A DNA stretch of 64,000 bases, taken from assembly GCF_900128495.1 (NCBI RefSeq), contig NZ_LT635801.1:2349083-2413082 (forward strand), read 5' to 3'. Shown piece by piece: positions 7,170-16,909 of this stretch (position 1 is its first letter; each line of letters begins with the position of its first letter). The translations under genes were made by a program, and so were the position numbers. The notes under the pieces are model-generated. The model was not told the DNA's origin, did no database searches, and saw only the letters and a program-made list of their open reading frames with translations. Origin of the DNA: Bacteroides ilei. GTDB lineage: Bacteria; Bacteroidota; Bacteroidia; Bacteroidales; Bacteroidaceae.

Positions 7170-8588
7170 ATGTACAATATAAATTCACCTCATGCAGAAG
7201 AATTCATCTGCCATGATGAGATACTGGATACACTGGAATATGCACAGGCCAACAGTAACAACCGCGAACTTGTGCGTTCACTCATTGAAAAGGCACGTGC
7301 CTGTAAAGGACTAAGTCACCGTGAAGCGGCCGTATTGCTGGAATGTGACGACAAGGATCTCCTTGAAGAAATCTATTCCCTGGCCCGCGAAATCAAACAG
7401 AAATTCTACGGCAACCGCATCGTGATGTTCGCCCCGCTATACCTGTCGAACTACTGCGTAAACAGTTGTGTGTACTGTCCTTACCACGTGAAAAACAAGA
7501 CCATAGCCCGCAAGAAACTCTCACAGGACGATATCCGTAAGGAAGTGATTGCACTGCAGGATATGGGCCACAAACGATTGGCCATCGAAGCTGGAGAAGA
7601 TCCGATACACAACCCCATCGAATACATCCTTGAGTCAATCCGAACAATCTACAGCATCAAGCACAAGAACGGAGCCATACGTCGCGTAAATGTGAACATA
7701 GCGGCCACCACCGTAGAGAACTACCGCCTGCTGAAAGATGCCGGTATCGGCACTTATATCCTGTTCCAGGAAACCTACCACAAGGAAAATTACGAAAAAC
7801 TCCACCCGAGAGGCCCGAAAAGCAACTATGCCTACCATACGGAGGCAATGGACCGTGCCATGCAGGGAGGTATCGACGATGTGGGTATCGGAGTGCTTTT
7901 CGGACTGAATACCTATAAATATGACTTCGTAGGCCTGCTGATGCATGCCGAACACCTGGAAGCGGCTTTCGGCGTGGGACCGCATACCATCAGTGTACCG
8001 CGTATCTGCTCGGCCGATGATATCAATGCCGCCGATTTCGAAAATGCCATTTCGGATGAAATCTTCCAGAAACTGGTGGCCGTAATCCGTATCAGCGTAC
8101 CTTACACAGGCATGATTGTCTCTACCCGTGAATCGCAACGTTCGCGCGAAAAAGTGCTGGAACTCGGTGTTTCTCAGTTGAGCGGCGGATCACGTACCAG
8201 CGTAGGCGGATATGTCAAGCAGGAAATTCCAGAAGAAAATTCGGCTCAGTTTGATGTAAGTGATACACGAAGCCTCGACGAAGTAGTAAACTGGCTGCTC
8301 CGCCTGGGCTATATCCCCAGCTTCTGTACTGCATGTTACCGTGAAGGACGTACAGGCGACCGCTTCATGTCGCTCGTCAAGACCGGACAGATTGCCAACT
8401 GCTGCGCCCCGAACGCCCTGATGACCCTGCAGGAATACCTCGAAGACTACGCATCGCCCGAAACCCGTGCACTGGGAGTCGACATGATACGTACACAGAT
8501 GGAACAGATACCCAATCCTGCCATCCGGCGCCGTGCGTTGGAAAACCTGGAACGTATCACGAAAGGGGAACGCGATTTCCGCTTCTGA
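7170..8588 (+). CDS. hydG: [FeFe] hydrogenase maturase HydG (radical SAM tyrosine lyase)
   Basis: HydG cleaves tyrosine to p-cresol and dehydroglycine, yielding the CO and CN- ligands of the H-cluster. The 472-residue chain has the radical SAM motif CX3CX2C at C96, C100 and C103. Its C-terminus has a second cluster-binding element CTAC followed about 22 residues later by NCC, which ThiH lacks. That extra element, the length and the neighbours identify HydG rather than thiazole synthase ThiH. It begins 17 bp after hydE. Confidence 0.95.
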   Translation: MYNINSPHAEEFICHDEILDTLEYAQANSNNRELVRSLIEKARACKGLSHREAAVLLECDDKDLLEEIYSLAREIKQKFYGNRIVMFAPLYLSNYCVNSCVYCPYHVKNKTIARKKLSQDDIRKEVIALQDMGHKRLAIEAGEDPIHNPIEYILESIRTIYSIKHKNGAIRRVNVNIAATTVENYRLLKDAGIGTYILFQETYHKENYEKLHPRGPKSNYAYHTEAMDRAMQGGIDDVGIGVLFGLNTYKYDFVGLLMHAEHLEAAFGVGPHTISVPRICSADDINAADFENAISDEIFQKLVAVIRISVPYTGMIVSTRESQRSREKVLELGVSQLSGGSRTSVGGYVKQEIPEENSAQFDVSDTRSLDEVVNWLLRLGYIPSFCTACYREGRTGDRFMSLVKTGQIANCCAPNALMTLQEYLEDYASPETRALGVDMIRTQMEQIPNPAIRRRALENLERITKGERDFRF

Positions 8589-8600
8589 TGCAACTTATTA

Positions 8601-9809
8601 ATGACACTACAAAATATCCATATCATGCAAGATACTCCCCGTGCGAACCGCATCCACATAGGCCTCTTCGGCAAGCGTAACAGCGGAAAGTCATCACTGG
8701 TCAACGCACTGACCAACCAGGAGGCTGCACTTGTCTCCGACATTGCCGGAACAACTACCGATCCCGTCTACAAACCGATGGAAATTCATGGCATAGGACC
8801 TTGTGTATTCATCGATACAGCCGGACTGGACGATGAAGGCCGGTTGGGTGAACTGCGCATCAAACAGACACTCAAAGCTATGGAAAAGACCGATGTAGCC
8901 CTGATGGTCTGTACCGGTGAAGACATAAACCAGGAACTGGAGTGGAGCCATACGCTGAAGGAAAAGAATGTACCGATAATCTGGGTGCTGAACAAAGCCG
9001 ACCTTCTTGAAAATGCGGAACAGACAGCCCGTAACATCGAAAAAAAATGCGGACAAGTTCCTTTGATTGCATCGGCTAAAAAGAAAACCGGAATGGAAGA
9101 CATCCGCCGCGGTATCATTGGCAGACTACCCGATGAGACGATGGAAAAAGGCATTGTAGGGAAACTGGTATCGGAAGGCGATACTGTCATGTTGGTGATG
9201 CCGCAGGATATACAGGCACCCAAAGGACGGCTTATCCTTCCTCAGGTACAGACCATACGCGAACTTCTTGACCGTAAATGCCTGGTAATGTGCTGTACGA
9301 CCGACAAGATTGAGCCGATGCTACAGGCTTTGTCGGCTCCCCCGAAACTGATTATAACCGATTCCCAAGTATTCAAGACCGTATACGAAAAGAAACCGGA
9401 ATCCAGCAGGCTTACATCCTTTTCGGTCCTGTTCGCACAATACAAGGGTGACATAGACTATTTCATGGAAGGGGCGGAAGCTATCGGACGACTCACCCCC
9501 TCATCGCGGGTACTGATAGCCGAAGCATGTACCCACGCCCCACTGGCAGAAGATATAGGAAGAGTAAAAATACCTAACATGCTACGCAAACGCATCGGTG
9601 ACGGACTACAGATTGACCAGGTATCGGGAACCGATTTCCCGGAAGATCTTTCGGGATATGATCTGGTTATCCATTGCGGTGCCTGCATGTTCAACCGCAA
9701 GTATGTGATGAGCCGTGTATCAGAAGCCAGGAAACAGCATGTTCCGATGACCAATTATGGAGTGACCATCGCCTGTCTGAGCGGTATTCTGGATAAAATA
9801 GACTATTGA
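8601..9809 (+). CDS. hydF: [FeFe] hydrogenase maturation GTPase HydF
   Basis: HydF is the GTP- and [4Fe-4S]-binding scaffold that carries the assembled diiron unit and hands it to HydA. The 402-residue protein has an N-terminal Era-like GTPase domain with the P-loop GKRNSGKS at 24-31, DTAG and NKAD motifs. The C-terminal cluster site has CTH and a later HCGAC. It is the last gene of the hyd operon, 12 bp after hydG. An in-frame ATG at 8625 (MQDTPRANRIH) is an equally reasonable start, since homologues often begin just before the ANR-IHI segment. It converges on cbiA with only 21 bp between the stops. Confidence 0.95.
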   Translation: MTLQNIHIMQDTPRANRIHIGLFGKRNSGKSSLVNALTNQEAALVSDIAGTTTDPVYKPMEIHGIGPCVFIDTAGLDDEGRLGELRIKQTLKAMEKTDVALMVCTGEDINQELEWSHTLKEKNVPIIWVLNKADLLENAEQTARNIEKKCGQVPLIASAKKKTGMEDIRRGIIGRLPDETMEKGIVGKLVSEGDTVMLVMPQDIQAPKGRLILPQVQTIRELLDRKCLVMCCTTDKIEPMLQALSAPPKLIITDSQVFKTVYEKKPESSRLTSFSVLFAQYKGDIDYFMEGAEAIGRLTPSSRVLIAEACTHAPLAEDIGRVKIPNMLRKRIGDGLQIDQVSGTDFPEDLSGYDLVIHCGACMFNRKYVMSRVSEARKQHVPMTNYGVTIACLSGILDKIDY

Positions 9810-9830
9810 ACGGTACACTCCTGCCCTGCC

Positions 9831-11156
9831 TCACCACAATTTCAGGATGTCCGTCTCACCCCAATACCAGTGGACATATCCGGCAATGACGTTCTTGTAG
9901 CGGAAGAAAGGTGTGGAAACCTCCGCCCCTCTGGGAGTAAACATCTGCGCCGCTACAGGCAGGGCTTCGGACGACACCAATGCGGAATAATGGTATTCAT
10001 GCCCACGCAGCTCTATGCCATTATATACCATACGACGGTATCCGGCACACAGGCGGGTATCTTCCATACTGCAATCGAAAGGCAACACACCGGCCATTTC
10101 GTATGCCGTACCTCCTTTCCTTACCGTCAGCGTACGACCCAGGAATATCATACCCCCACATTCAGCCAGAATCCGGCCACCTGCTTCGGCATAGTCACGA
10201 ATCTGCTGCATGAGCCGTTTTCTCCGGTGCAGCTGACGGGCAAAAAGTTCGGGATATCCTCCCGGAAGATAGACCAGATCCGCCTCTGGCAGATCACTCC
10301 CGTATACAGGACTGAAATAGGTTATCTGTCCTACTTCGGCCAGACGGTCGATATTCTCCTTATACAAGAAGCTGAAAGCCGGGTCACGGGCAATGGCAAT
10401 ACGCAATCGTTTTTTCCCGGCCGTATGCATTGCCTCCACTTCCAGATCGGAGGTAAAAGGCAGTGTATACGGACAGGGGAATATACGGGTGCACAGATTC
10501 ATCAGCTTTTCCAGATCGATGTGCTTTTCAACCAGCAATGCTACTTTATCGATCAGCGTACTCATTTCCCGCTTTTCGGTCAAGGTAAATCCGGTGTGAC
10601 GGGAAGTGATACGGATATCGTCCACTACAGGCAGATAACCCAGACATTCAATCCCGGCATCGATGCACGCTTCACGTAAAGAAGCGAAATGGGCAGGCGA
10701 AGCCACCTGATTGAAAATAACCCCGGCAATGCGCACGGAAGGCTTGAAATGCTTGAAGCCATACAGCAGCGGAGCCACGGAATAGGCTGTGGCACGTGCA
10801 TTGACAACCAGTATCACAGGTATATTCAACAACCGGGCTATTTCAGCACTGCTGCCTTCCATACGGTTATACCCGTCGTAGAATCCCATGGATCCTTCCA
10901 CCACGCAGGCATCAGAACGTTCGGCATACGTATTATAAATATACTGTACATGCGTTCCCGAAGTCATCCATGTATCCAGATTGACCGAATCACGCCCGGT
11001 AGCTATGGCATGGAACTGGGTATCGATACAGTCGGGGCCGCACTTGAACGGCTGTAACTTCAGTCCCCGGCGTTTCAAGGCACGTAACAGTCCCAGCGTA
11101 AAGGTGGTCTTTCCGCTTCCCGACATAGGTGATCCGATCAACAGTTGTGGCTTCAT
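9831..11156 (-). CDS. cbiA: Cobyrinate a,c-diamide synthase
   Basis: The enzyme amidates the a and c side chains of cobyrinate (or hydrogenobyrinate) using glutamine and ATP. The 441-residue chain has an N-terminal dethiobiotin-synthetase-like ATP domain (P-loop GSPMSGSGKTT near residues 8-18). A C-terminal class I-like glutamine amidotransferase domain follows, with the nucleophile Cys in LAECGGMIFLG and a His in RGHEYHYS. No other corrin gene is present in the window, so it is isolated here; the rest of the pathway may lie elsewhere or be absent. It is probably a single-gene transcript from the promoter at 11179-11187. Confidence 0.92.
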   Translation of the reverse strand: MKPQLLIGSPMSGSGKTTFTLGLLRALKRRGLKLQPFKCGPDCIDTQFHAIATGRDSVNLDTWMTSGTHVQYIYNTYAERSDACVVEGSMGFYDGYNRMEGSSAEIARLLNIPVILVVNARATAYSVAPLLYGFKHFKPSVRIAGVIFNQVASPAHFASLREACIDAGIECLGYLPVVDDIRITSRHTGFTLTEKREMSTLIDKVALLVEKHIDLEKLMNLCTRIFPCPYTLPFTSDLEVEAMHTAGKKRLRIAIARDPAFSFLYKENIDRLAEVGQITYFSPVYGSDLPEADLVYLPGGYPELFARQLHRRKRLMQQIRDYAEAGGRILAECGGMIFLGRTLTVRKGGTAYEMAGVLPFDCSMEDTRLCAGYRRMVYNGIELRGHEYHYSALVSSEALPVAAQMFTPRGAEVSTPFFRYKNVIAGYVHWYWGETDILKLW

Positions 11157-11178
11157 GTATCAAGTTTCAAATTTCCCG

Positions 11179-11187
11179 CAAAGATAG
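11179..11187 (-). promoter_or_regulatory. -7 box of the cbiA promoter
   Basis: TATCTTTGC on the minus strand matches TAnnTTTGC. The predicted start is near 11176, 20 nt before the cbiA ATG. A clear -33 TTTG is not visible. Confidence 0.55.
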
Positions 11188-11236
11188 GGAGAACACCTGA
11201 ATTTTCAGTATAATCGGAAAAATAAAAACAAAAATT

Positions 11237-12517
11237 CTAACGTCCCGTAGCCTGCAGGTATTCCCGTTTCTTGACTTCATACTGTGCATATGATTCTACA
11301 TACCTGTCGCGGCTCTGCTGGAACAAGGTCTGCGCCTCGAGCAAGTCACTCATCGTACAGGTACCGGCCCGGTAATAATCAGTCTGCAACCGGAGGTTCT
11401 CCGAAGCCTGCCCGATGGACTCTATAGCTATTTCCACCTGCTTGTAGGCATCAGTCAGGCTGTTCCAGGTATTATTCATCCGAATTACCAGCAATTGACT
11501 CTGGTCAGTCAGCTGATTCTCTGCATTACGGACCTTCAATTGTTGCCTTTTTATATCGTGAAAACCTCCCCACCATCCTGACAAAGGTACACTTACTGTT
11601 GCAAAACCGACCCAAAACGAATGGTCCTTATCCATCAGATTATCATATATATACCCGCCTCCGACAGATAGCAAAGGTAGATTTTTCCCAATAGAAATCT
11701 TATGCTGCAGACGGGCTGCCTTTACATTCTGTTGCAACAGATTGTATTCATCGGTAGCTGGAAGAGAAGATTCCGGCAATACATAAAGCTCTCCGGGATG
11801 ACCGGGCAAAGAATCGGTCAGAGCCATATCTACATCTACTGAATCAGACGGATGCCCCATATATTGTGCCAACAAGCTCGTAGAAACAGCAAGAGCATTC
11901 TCTACCTGAATGCGTGTGCTACGTGTTTCATTTTCCTTGAGCTGTACCTGAAGCAGATCGTTACGATTGCTCACACCCGCCTGTACGGCCGCATCAACAT
12001 CTTTATGAATACTGGACAGCTGTTCCCCTACGATAGAAAGAGTCCGTAACTTCTCTTTCAACATGACTATCTGCCAGAAATACTGTTCGACAGTAAGCCG
12101 TACTTCCTTCTCTGACTGCCGGCGTTGCAACCGGTTCACTTCCACATTCACTGCAGACAATTTATTACCGTTGACAATTTGTCCACCTGTAAAAAGCGGC
12201 ACTGCTGCGGTTATACCTCCAATCACACCGTTCTTCATCATGGACAATTTTTCACCAGGTATCATTTCCATTTCAACCAACCCTTTATCGGCCGTAAAGC
12301 CTGTACCGAAAGCATTGAAAGAAGGGAAAAATTTGGTAAAAGCTTCCTGCTGTACATGACGTGCTGCAGCCAGGTCATTGTCTGCATTCTTAATACGGGT
12401 ATTGTTTACAAGAGCCTCATGAATACAGGCATCCAACGTATAGGCATGCTGGGAGAAAGCAGGCATTATGCCCGCTATTCCAAGTCCCAAAAGAAAAATA
12501 TGTTTTACAAATTTCAT
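11237..12517 (-). CDS. TolC-family outer membrane efflux protein
   Basis: This 426-residue protein forms the outer membrane and periplasmic tunnel of a tripartite pump. It has a signal peptide (MKFVKHIFLLGLGIAGIMPA) and two outer-membrane-efflux repeats made of long helices (for example the region of AAARHVQQEAF and the coiled C-terminal half ending YVESYAQYEVKKREYL). The ATG at 12517 is chosen because it begins the signal peptide; a TTG three codons upstream is less likely. It is the third gene of the operon adaptor-pump-TolC, 25 bp after the RND pump. Substrate is unknown. Confidence 0.9.
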   Translation of the reverse strand: MKFVKHIFLLGLGIAGIMPAFSQHAYTLDACIHEALVNNTRIKNADNDLAAARHVQQEAFTKFFPSFNAFGTGFTADKGLVEMEMIPGEKLSMMKNGVIGGITAAVPLFTGGQIVNGNKLSAVNVEVNRLQRRQSEKEVRLTVEQYFWQIVMLKEKLRTLSIVGEQLSSIHKDVDAAVQAGVSNRNDLLQVQLKENETRSTRIQVENALAVSTSLLAQYMGHPSDSVDVDMALTDSLPGHPGELYVLPESSLPATDEYNLLQQNVKAARLQHKISIGKNLPLLSVGGGYIYDNLMDKDHSFWVGFATVSVPLSGWWGGFHDIKRQQLKVRNAENQLTDQSQLLVIRMNNTWNSLTDAYKQVEIAIESIGQASENLRLQTDYYRAGTCTMSDLLEAQTLFQQSRDRYVESYAQYEVKKREYLQATGR

Positions 12518-12542
12518 AACTGTCAATATAAATTTAAATTTC

Positions 12543-15500
12543 TCATTGCTTTTCTAAACTTTCCATCTGCAAGCGCTTTCCGGAAGTTCCTCTGAATATC
12601 AGCAGATAAGCACAAGGAAGTACCGTAAGCAGAAATACCATGGTAATAAGTGTTCCGTAACAGATGACCGTTCCCATCGGCATCCACAATCCGCTTTTAC
12701 CCAGAATCATCGGTATCACTCCCATAGAAGCCGCAGCTGAAGTCAGGAATATAGGACGCATACGACGGCGTGCCGAATGATAGATGGCTTCGGCAGCCGA
12801 CAGTCCTTCCACGGCCCGCAACTCTTCGGCATAATCGATCATGATGATACCGTTACGGACAATGATGCCCATCAGACTGACTATACCCAATACGCATGTA
12901 ATGCTGAATTCGACTCCCTGTATCAGAATACCGATAGCCGTACCGAAAAGACAGAGTGTCAGACTGGAAAAAATAAGCGTAGCGATATTGACCTTGTGGA
13001 AATGGATAACCAGAATAAAGAAAATGATGACAGCCGCAATCATCAACCCAGCCATTACCGGAGGCATCTTTTCTTCACTGTCCTCATAATCGCCTCCATA
13101 TTTCATGTCCACTCCTTCCGAAAGCCGGAAACCGGACAGCTTATTCTGGACGAGTGACAAAACTTCCATCGCATTTTCACCCCGACGGACATCTGCCATA
13201 ACCGTAAGCGTATAAATCCCGTTCCGGCGGACAACCTGTCCGTCCTTCCATACCGGAATTACATCGGCAATCTGCCGAAGAGGTACACTGGAAATACCAC
13301 CGGCAACAGGAAGCAGTTCATCCTTCAAGTCGGAGAGCAGAGCACTGTCCGACTTTTCACTTTTCATTACAACCGGAATATCATAACTACCTTCCCACAC
13401 GCTGGTCACAGGTATTCCATCTCCGTAACGCATGGCAAGTGTACTCTCTACACCCAGATTACTGATACCTAAACGACTGGATTCATCTTCGTGCAGCACC
13501 ACTTCCGAGGCGGCCAGCGGCTCATTCAGGTCGGTCTGTACCGAAACCAGTTCAGGCATTTCCTGCAATATCAACCTGATGCTGTCTGCATCCCGTTTCA
13601 ATGCCTCCCGGTCATCGCCACTGAGACGTATCTCAATAGGGTAAACAGCTTCACTGTAACTCAACTGTTTGAAACGGATACGGGCATTCGGAAAATAGTC
13701 GGTATACTTAGGCGCATACTCATCCAGCAATTCTACCGTCTCCTTTACGCCGGTCGTGTTGACAATGAACTGAGCGAAATTCGTCCCGGCAATCTGCGGT
13801 GCATAAGTAGTCTGAAAACGGGGCGAAGCACATCCTTTGAATGAAGCGACACTTACAACCCGTTTATCCCTGCGGAGAATATGCTCCAGACTGTCTGCCA
13901 CTTCCGCTGTTTCTCTTACATCCGTACCTGTCGGAAGAAATATCTCCACTGCAAACTGGTTACGGTCGGCGTAAGGCATCAGCTGTTGAGGAAGCTTTGC
14001 TATAAGTAAGATACCTATAACGACAGAAATTACACCGATCCCTACCGTTATCTTAGGATGGGAAAAACAACAGTCGAACAGGCGGTTATAATAACGTTGC
14101 AGCAAATCGAGGAAAGAAAATGACTTCTTTCCGTCTCTTTCCTTCTGCTGCATAGGCTTCCGAATGAAGTAAAATTGCAGAAAAGGCACCAGCAGTGTGG
14201 CAACCAGGAGTGATACGGCCAGCACAATAGTGATAGCCCAAGGAAAACTACGCAAGAAATCATTGATCATTCCCGTTGTTGTGATCAGGAACGGAAAAAA
14301 CGTAATACTGATAGCCAGCGTCGCCGAAAATATGGACTTGAAAAAATGCGTGGTACTCTCTATGGAAGCATGCCAACGGGAAGTCCCCTCCCCCAGTTTC
14401 TCCAGATAGCTGTCGATGATAACAATCGAATTGTCTACAATCATACCCAACGTGACTATCAGCGCTGCCAGTGTTACCGTATTCAGTTCGATACCGAAAG
14501 CCTGAAACAGTCCTAACGAAATGAAGATGGTAATCGGAATGGTGGAAGCGGCCACCAGAGCCACACGCATGGGAAGCAGCAATATTACCACTGCAATGAC
14601 CGCTACGATGGCAATGACCAGCTCACGCAAAAAGTTCTTTACACTGTCATCTACCACCTGACTCTGGTCGGTAATCCGGAAAATGCTGACATCCTGCGGC
14701 AAATCCAGCTGAAAATCGCTGATAACCTCATTCACAGATTCCCCCATTTTCACGATGTTCTGTCCCTTCTTCATTTCTACCGAAAGAAGCAGGCACTTGC
14801 GCCCGTTGTTGGTGATATAACTATCAGACTGAGGGTATTCCTTTACCACCCGTGCAATGTCCTTTAACCGGACATTATTTCCTTGCGGATCGGTATAGAC
14901 AATCTGTTGCTGTACGTCATAAACGGTATTCAGTGACTGGCTGACATAAATCGTTTGTACATATCCGCCGGTCTTTATCCGTCCTCCTGTAGTTACAAAA
15001 CCTTTCTGCATCAAAGCAAGAGCCACTGTCTGCTCGTTCATGCCATATTGTGAAAGCCGGTCGTTATCTACATAAATGGAAATCTGTTCCTTCTGAAGTC
15101 CGCTGACAGTCATTCGCCCAACACTCGTAATTCTCCGCAAGCGGTCCTGCAACCGATCCATGTAATCTTTCAGTTCCCGATAAGTCTTGTCCTCACTTTC
15201 CATCGTAATAAGCAAGGCCGACGTATCGCCGAAATCATCCATCACCTGTACAGCCAACACTCCCGAAGGAAGCTGCGACTTGAATCCGGATACTCCATGT
15301 TTGAACTTGCTCCAGAATTCATCCTTATCGTTCAAATCATCGTTCAACTGCACCTGTATATAAACGATTCCATCTCGGCTTTTCGAAAAAGTTTTCTCCT
15401 TTTTCACTTCCTTATATGTAAAGATATACTCCTCCAGGGGCTTAGTAACCTTCTCTACCATTTCATCCACAGTATATCCCGGAGCCACAGCTACCACTAC

Positions 15501-15656
15501 TCCCTGCCGGATGGTAAAGTCTGGAAATTCATTCTTCCGCATTTCCGGCAGACTATAAATGCCGAAAGCCACAAGGCAGCATACCACCAGAATGATAATC
15601 TGACGGTAGTGCATGGCCCATTCCACTGCATTCCGTTTCTTCCTGTTTTTATCCAT
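12543..15656 (-). CDS. RND efflux pump permease (AcrB/CzcA superfamily)
   Basis: This 1037-residue inner-membrane pump should use the proton gradient to export substrates through the adaptor and TolC partner encoded on either side. It has the RND layout: one N-terminal helix (VCCLVAFGIYSLPEM), a large periplasmic domain, a bundle of helices around 340-500, a second periplasmic domain, and a final bundle around 865-1010. The TM4 motif LGMIVDNSIVIID carries the acidic residue used in proton transfer. Length is normal for the family. The sequence does not settle between hydrophobic drug export and metal export; the divergent AraC regulator favours an inducible drug or bile-type pump. Confidence 0.93.
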   Translation of the reverse strand: MDKNRKKRNAVEWAMHYRQIIILVVCCLVAFGIYSLPEMRKNEFPDFTIRQGVVVAVAPGYTVDEMVEKVTKPLEEYIFTYKEVKKEKTFSKSRDGIVYIQVQLNDDLNDKDEFWSKFKHGVSGFKSQLPSGVLAVQVMDDFGDTSALLITMESEDKTYRELKDYMDRLQDRLRRITSVGRMTVSGLQKEQISIYVDNDRLSQYGMNEQTVALALMQKGFVTTGGRIKTGGYVQTIYVSQSLNTVYDVQQQIVYTDPQGNNVRLKDIARVVKEYPQSDSYITNNGRKCLLLSVEMKKGQNIVKMGESVNEVISDFQLDLPQDVSIFRITDQSQVVDDSVKNFLRELVIAIVAVIAVVILLLPMRVALVAASTIPITIFISLGLFQAFGIELNTVTLAALIVTLGMIVDNSIVIIDSYLEKLGEGTSRWHASIESTTHFFKSIFSATLAISITFFPFLITTTGMINDFLRSFPWAITIVLAVSLLVATLLVPFLQFYFIRKPMQQKERDGKKSFSFLDLLQRYYNRLFDCCFSHPKITVGIGVISVVIGILLIAKLPQQLMPYADRNQFAVEIFLPTGTDVRETAEVADSLEHILRRDKRVVSVASFKGCASPRFQTTYAPQIAGTNFAQFIVNTTGVKETVELLDEYAPKYTDYFPNARIRFKQLSYSEAVYPIEIRLSGDDREALKRDADSIRLILQEMPELVSVQTDLNEPLAASEVVLHEDESSRLGISNLGVESTLAMRYGDGIPVTSVWEGSYDIPVVMKSEKSDSALLSDLKDELLPVAGGISSVPLRQIADVIPVWKDGQVVRRNGIYTLTVMADVRRGENAMEVLSLVQNKLSGFRLSEGVDMKYGGDYEDSEEKMPPVMAGLMIAAVIIFFILVIHFHKVNIATLIFSSLTLCLFGTAIGILIQGVEFSITCVLGIVSLMGIIVRNGIIMIDYAEELRAVEGLSAAEAIYHSARRRMRPIFLTSAAASMGVIPMILGKSGLWMPMGTVICYGTLITMVFLLTVLPCAYLLIFRGTSGKRLQMESLEKQ

Positions 15657-15671
15657 TGCTGTAATCTTCTT

Positions 15672-16706
15672 TTAAAAAACATCCAATTCTGTTCCTTCAC
15701 AAACTTTATGCTGCCCTTCTACTATTACACGGGCTCCGTCCTGCAAGCCGGAATTCACGGTAACTCCATTCGCCGTAAACTCTCCGCACCCGATAATCTG
15801 CTTACTTGCCTTGCCGTTTCTTTCCACCCAGACAAAATAATTGTTCCTTTCATCCAGCTGGACTATGGATGCAGGAATGATGCAACGCACATCCCGGGCA
15901 GAATCCGTTTTATGCTCCAAAGCAACTTCTGCTACCATACCCGGCATCAGTTCTTTTCCCACATTTTCCACCCGGATCTTCACCTCATAAGAGCGCGACA
16001 AAGGATCGGCTACAATACCTTTTTCCACCACTGTTCCCGAAAAACTTTTTCTACCTAAAGCCTGGACCGTGATTCGAGCCTTCTGCGAAAGGGTGACACC
16101 CGCTATTTCTGCTTCCGGAACCGCTATCTTCACCTTCAGTGTTCCGGCAGTTACCAATTTGGCAACAGATACTCCTGGAACTACGTTCTGACCCACTTCT
16201 ACCGTTTTCATGGCAATCACCCCACTGAATGGAGCGTAAAGTCTGCAATCCTTCAAGTTCTTGCCGGCAATTTCTTCCAGCGAACGGGCCTGTTGCAATT
16301 TACTCTGCATCTCCACCCATTGTATCTCAGGTAAGCTTCCTTTATCATACAGCTCCTTCATCCTCCGGTAGGCGTCTTCGGCCTGTTCCAGAGAAGCTTT
16401 CGCTGCATTATAACTACTCTGTATGGATGTAGGATCGAGTGTAGCAAGTAACTGCCCTTTTCCGATATGCTGTCCTAAATGGAAATGCACTGTCTTTACC
16501 GTACCCGCCACCGGAAAACTGAGACTGGTACCGTTGCCTGCTTCCACCGTTCCCGAAAAATGTCCCTCCGCTTCAACGGTTCCAGCCGAAACCTGCATCA
16601 CTTTCACCCTTACAGGATGAACTTCCGTAACTTGACTGCCGTTACTCTGGCATCCGGCCAGTATGAGAGCCGAAAACAATGTTGCTGTCAGATAAATCTT
16701 TTTCAT
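15672..16706 (-). CDS. RND periplasmic adaptor lipoprotein
   Basis: This 344-residue membrane fusion protein joins the RND pump to TolC. It has a lipoprotein signal (MKKIYLTATLFSALILAGC), a biotinyl-lipoyl-like first half (SFPVAGTVKTV), a helical hairpin around 100-150 and beta-barrel and membrane-proximal domains. The start at 16706 is chosen because it begins the lipoprotein signal; the frame continues upstream, but that extension covers the promoter region. It is first in the operon and lies 15 bp before the pump gene. Confidence 0.92.
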   Translation of the reverse strand: MKKIYLTATLFSALILAGCQSNGSQVTEVHPVRVKVMQVSAGTVEAEGHFSGTVEAGNGTSLSFPVAGTVKTVHFHLGQHIGKGQLLATLDPTSIQSSYNAAKASLEQAEDAYRRMKELYDKGSLPEIQWVEMQSKLQQARSLEEIAGKNLKDCRLYAPFSGVIAMKTVEVGQNVVPGVSVAKLVTAGTLKVKIAVPEAEIAGVTLSQKARITVQALGRKSFSGTVVEKGIVADPLSRSYEVKIRVENVGKELMPGMVAEVALEHKTDSARDVRCIIPASIVQLDERNNYFVWVERNGKASKQIIGCGEFTANGVTVNSGLQDGARVIVEGQHKVCEGTELDVF

Positions 16707-16734
16707 CTCAATTATAGTTTCTTTTCTTTCAGCC

Positions 16735-16743
16735 GCAAAAGAA
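16735..16743 (-). promoter_or_regulatory. Possible -7 box of the RND operon
   Basis: TTCTTTTGC on the minus strand differs from TAnnTTTGC at one fixed base, and its predicted start leaves a 26-nt leader. A short inverted repeat (ACCAC ... GTGGT, about 16760-16790) lies just upstream and might bind the AraC regulator. Both are tentative. Confidence 0.35.
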
Positions 16744-16909
16744 TGACGTTTTATCTGAAACCACACCTTTTTCACACCCCTAAAAGTGGTCTGTTTGAGA
16801 AGTTTACAGAAGAATAAGACTTACGGAACATTTATTTCTCTATATGGATAAGTAGCCGGTTCGAAATATCCTGTTAATTTGCAGGCAAAACAAATAGAAA
16901 CAAAGCTTT

